From Brevundimonas sp. UBA4609 (GTDB taxonomy: Bacteria > Pseudomonadota > Alphaproteobacteria > Caulobacterales > Caulobacteraceae): a DNA stretch of 5,533 nucleotides. Both the position numbers and the translations under genes were made by a program. The notes under the pieces were generated by a model. That model saw nothing but the letters and a program-made list of their open reading frames with translations, was not told the DNA's origin and did not search any database. Positions 5,346-5,533 of the stretch are shown here, piece by piece. The stretch covers positions 1 through 5,533 of the forward strand of contig DGIZ01000234.1 in the NCBI GenBank assembly GCA_002386585.1. Direction: 5' to 3'. The first letter of the stretch is position 1. Every line of letters begins with the position of its first letter.

Positions 5346-5533
5346 ATGCCGATGACCACCCCGCTGGCCGACCGCCATGTCGAGCGGCGCTGGACCTCGC
5401 CGGACGGCCTGAGCCTCTACGCCCGCGACTACGCCCCGGCCGAGGGCCCGGCGCGCCTGCCGGTCATCGCCATCCACGGCCTGACGCGCAACAGCGCCGA
5501 TTTCGGCGTCATCGCCGGCCTCATCGCCCACAG
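5346..5533 (+). CDS. Alpha/beta hydrolase, 3'-truncated by window edge
   Basis: Only the first 62 codons are present. The N-terminus reads as an alpha/beta hydrolase: a first-strand segment WTSPDGLSLYARDYAP (16-31), then the hydrophobic strand LPVIAIHGLTRNSADF (38-53), whose H44-G45 is the HG oxyanion-hole motif. The nucleophile elbow and the rest of the triad lie outside the window, so substrate class (esterase, lactonase, lipase, haloperoxidase-like) cannot be read. No signal peptide is evident, so a cytosolic enzyme is likely. The start at 5346 is backed by a GGAG SD; a second in-frame ATG at 5352 is less well spaced. A 60-base gap with a palindrome separates it from the HAD gene, so it may be its own transcription unit. 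Confidence 0.85.
   Translation, partial: MPMTTPLADRHVERRWTSPDGLSLYARDYAPAEGPARLPVIAIHGLTRNSADFGVIAGLIAH

Noticed and set aside
1..5533. Mobile element, CRISPR array, toxin-antitoxin or phage-defence system
   Set aside because: There are no transposase or recombinase motifs, no regularly spaced repeats, no defence-type domains and no break in composition; all genes read as ordinary metabolic or envelope functions.

Overview
The window is a GC-rich (roughly two-thirds G+C by eye), densely coded bacterial chromosome segment with six genes on both strands. Protein content, codon use biased to G/C at third positions, two CcrM-type GANTC sites in the main divergent promoter region, and a short GC-rich intergenic palindrome suggest an alphaproteobacterium. 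Caulobacterales (Brevundimonas or Caulobacter-like) is my best guess, but it is an inference from style, not a database match.

Left block (1-1253, + strand): the 3' three-quarters of a short threonine/serine dehydratase (fold-type II PLP enzyme), then a NodN-type MaoC hot-dog hydratase. Its start is fixed by a good Shine-Dalgarno (SD) sequence at 785-790. A convergent gap (1254-1367) follows, holding two inverted copies of a 28-bp REP-like palindrome.

Middle block (1368-3466, - strand): a two-gene operon with a DegT/DnrJ/EryC1/StrS sugar aminotransferase first and, 5 bases later, a Gfo/Idh/MocA NAD(P)-dependent sugar dehydrogenase. Together they have the composition needed to convert a UDP-GlcNAc-type sugar into its 3-amino derivative: oxidation at C3, then transamination. 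The closest known logic is GnnA/GnnB (UDP-GlcNAc3N for diaminoglucose-containing lipid A) or WbpB/WbpE-WlbA/WlbC (3-amino uronic acids).

Right block (3673-5285, + strand): transcribed divergently from the amino-sugar operon across a 206-bp regulatory gap. An AGE-family sugar epimerase/isomerase is followed, with a 4-base ATGA overlap, by a GmhB-like HAD phosphatase (D,D-heptose 1,7-bisphosphate phosphatase family) that lacks the usual zinc-site residues. The first 62 codons of an alpha/beta hydrolase, preceded by a small palindrome-containing leader, run off the right edge.

The middle and right blocks look like envelope carbohydrate supply (lipid A or polysaccharide amino sugar, core heptose or mannose). 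I see no mobile element, tRNA, rRNA or CRISPR, and no clearly undescribed system. The points most worth following are the 3-amino-sugar pair, the altered GmhB zinc site and the paired palindromes.
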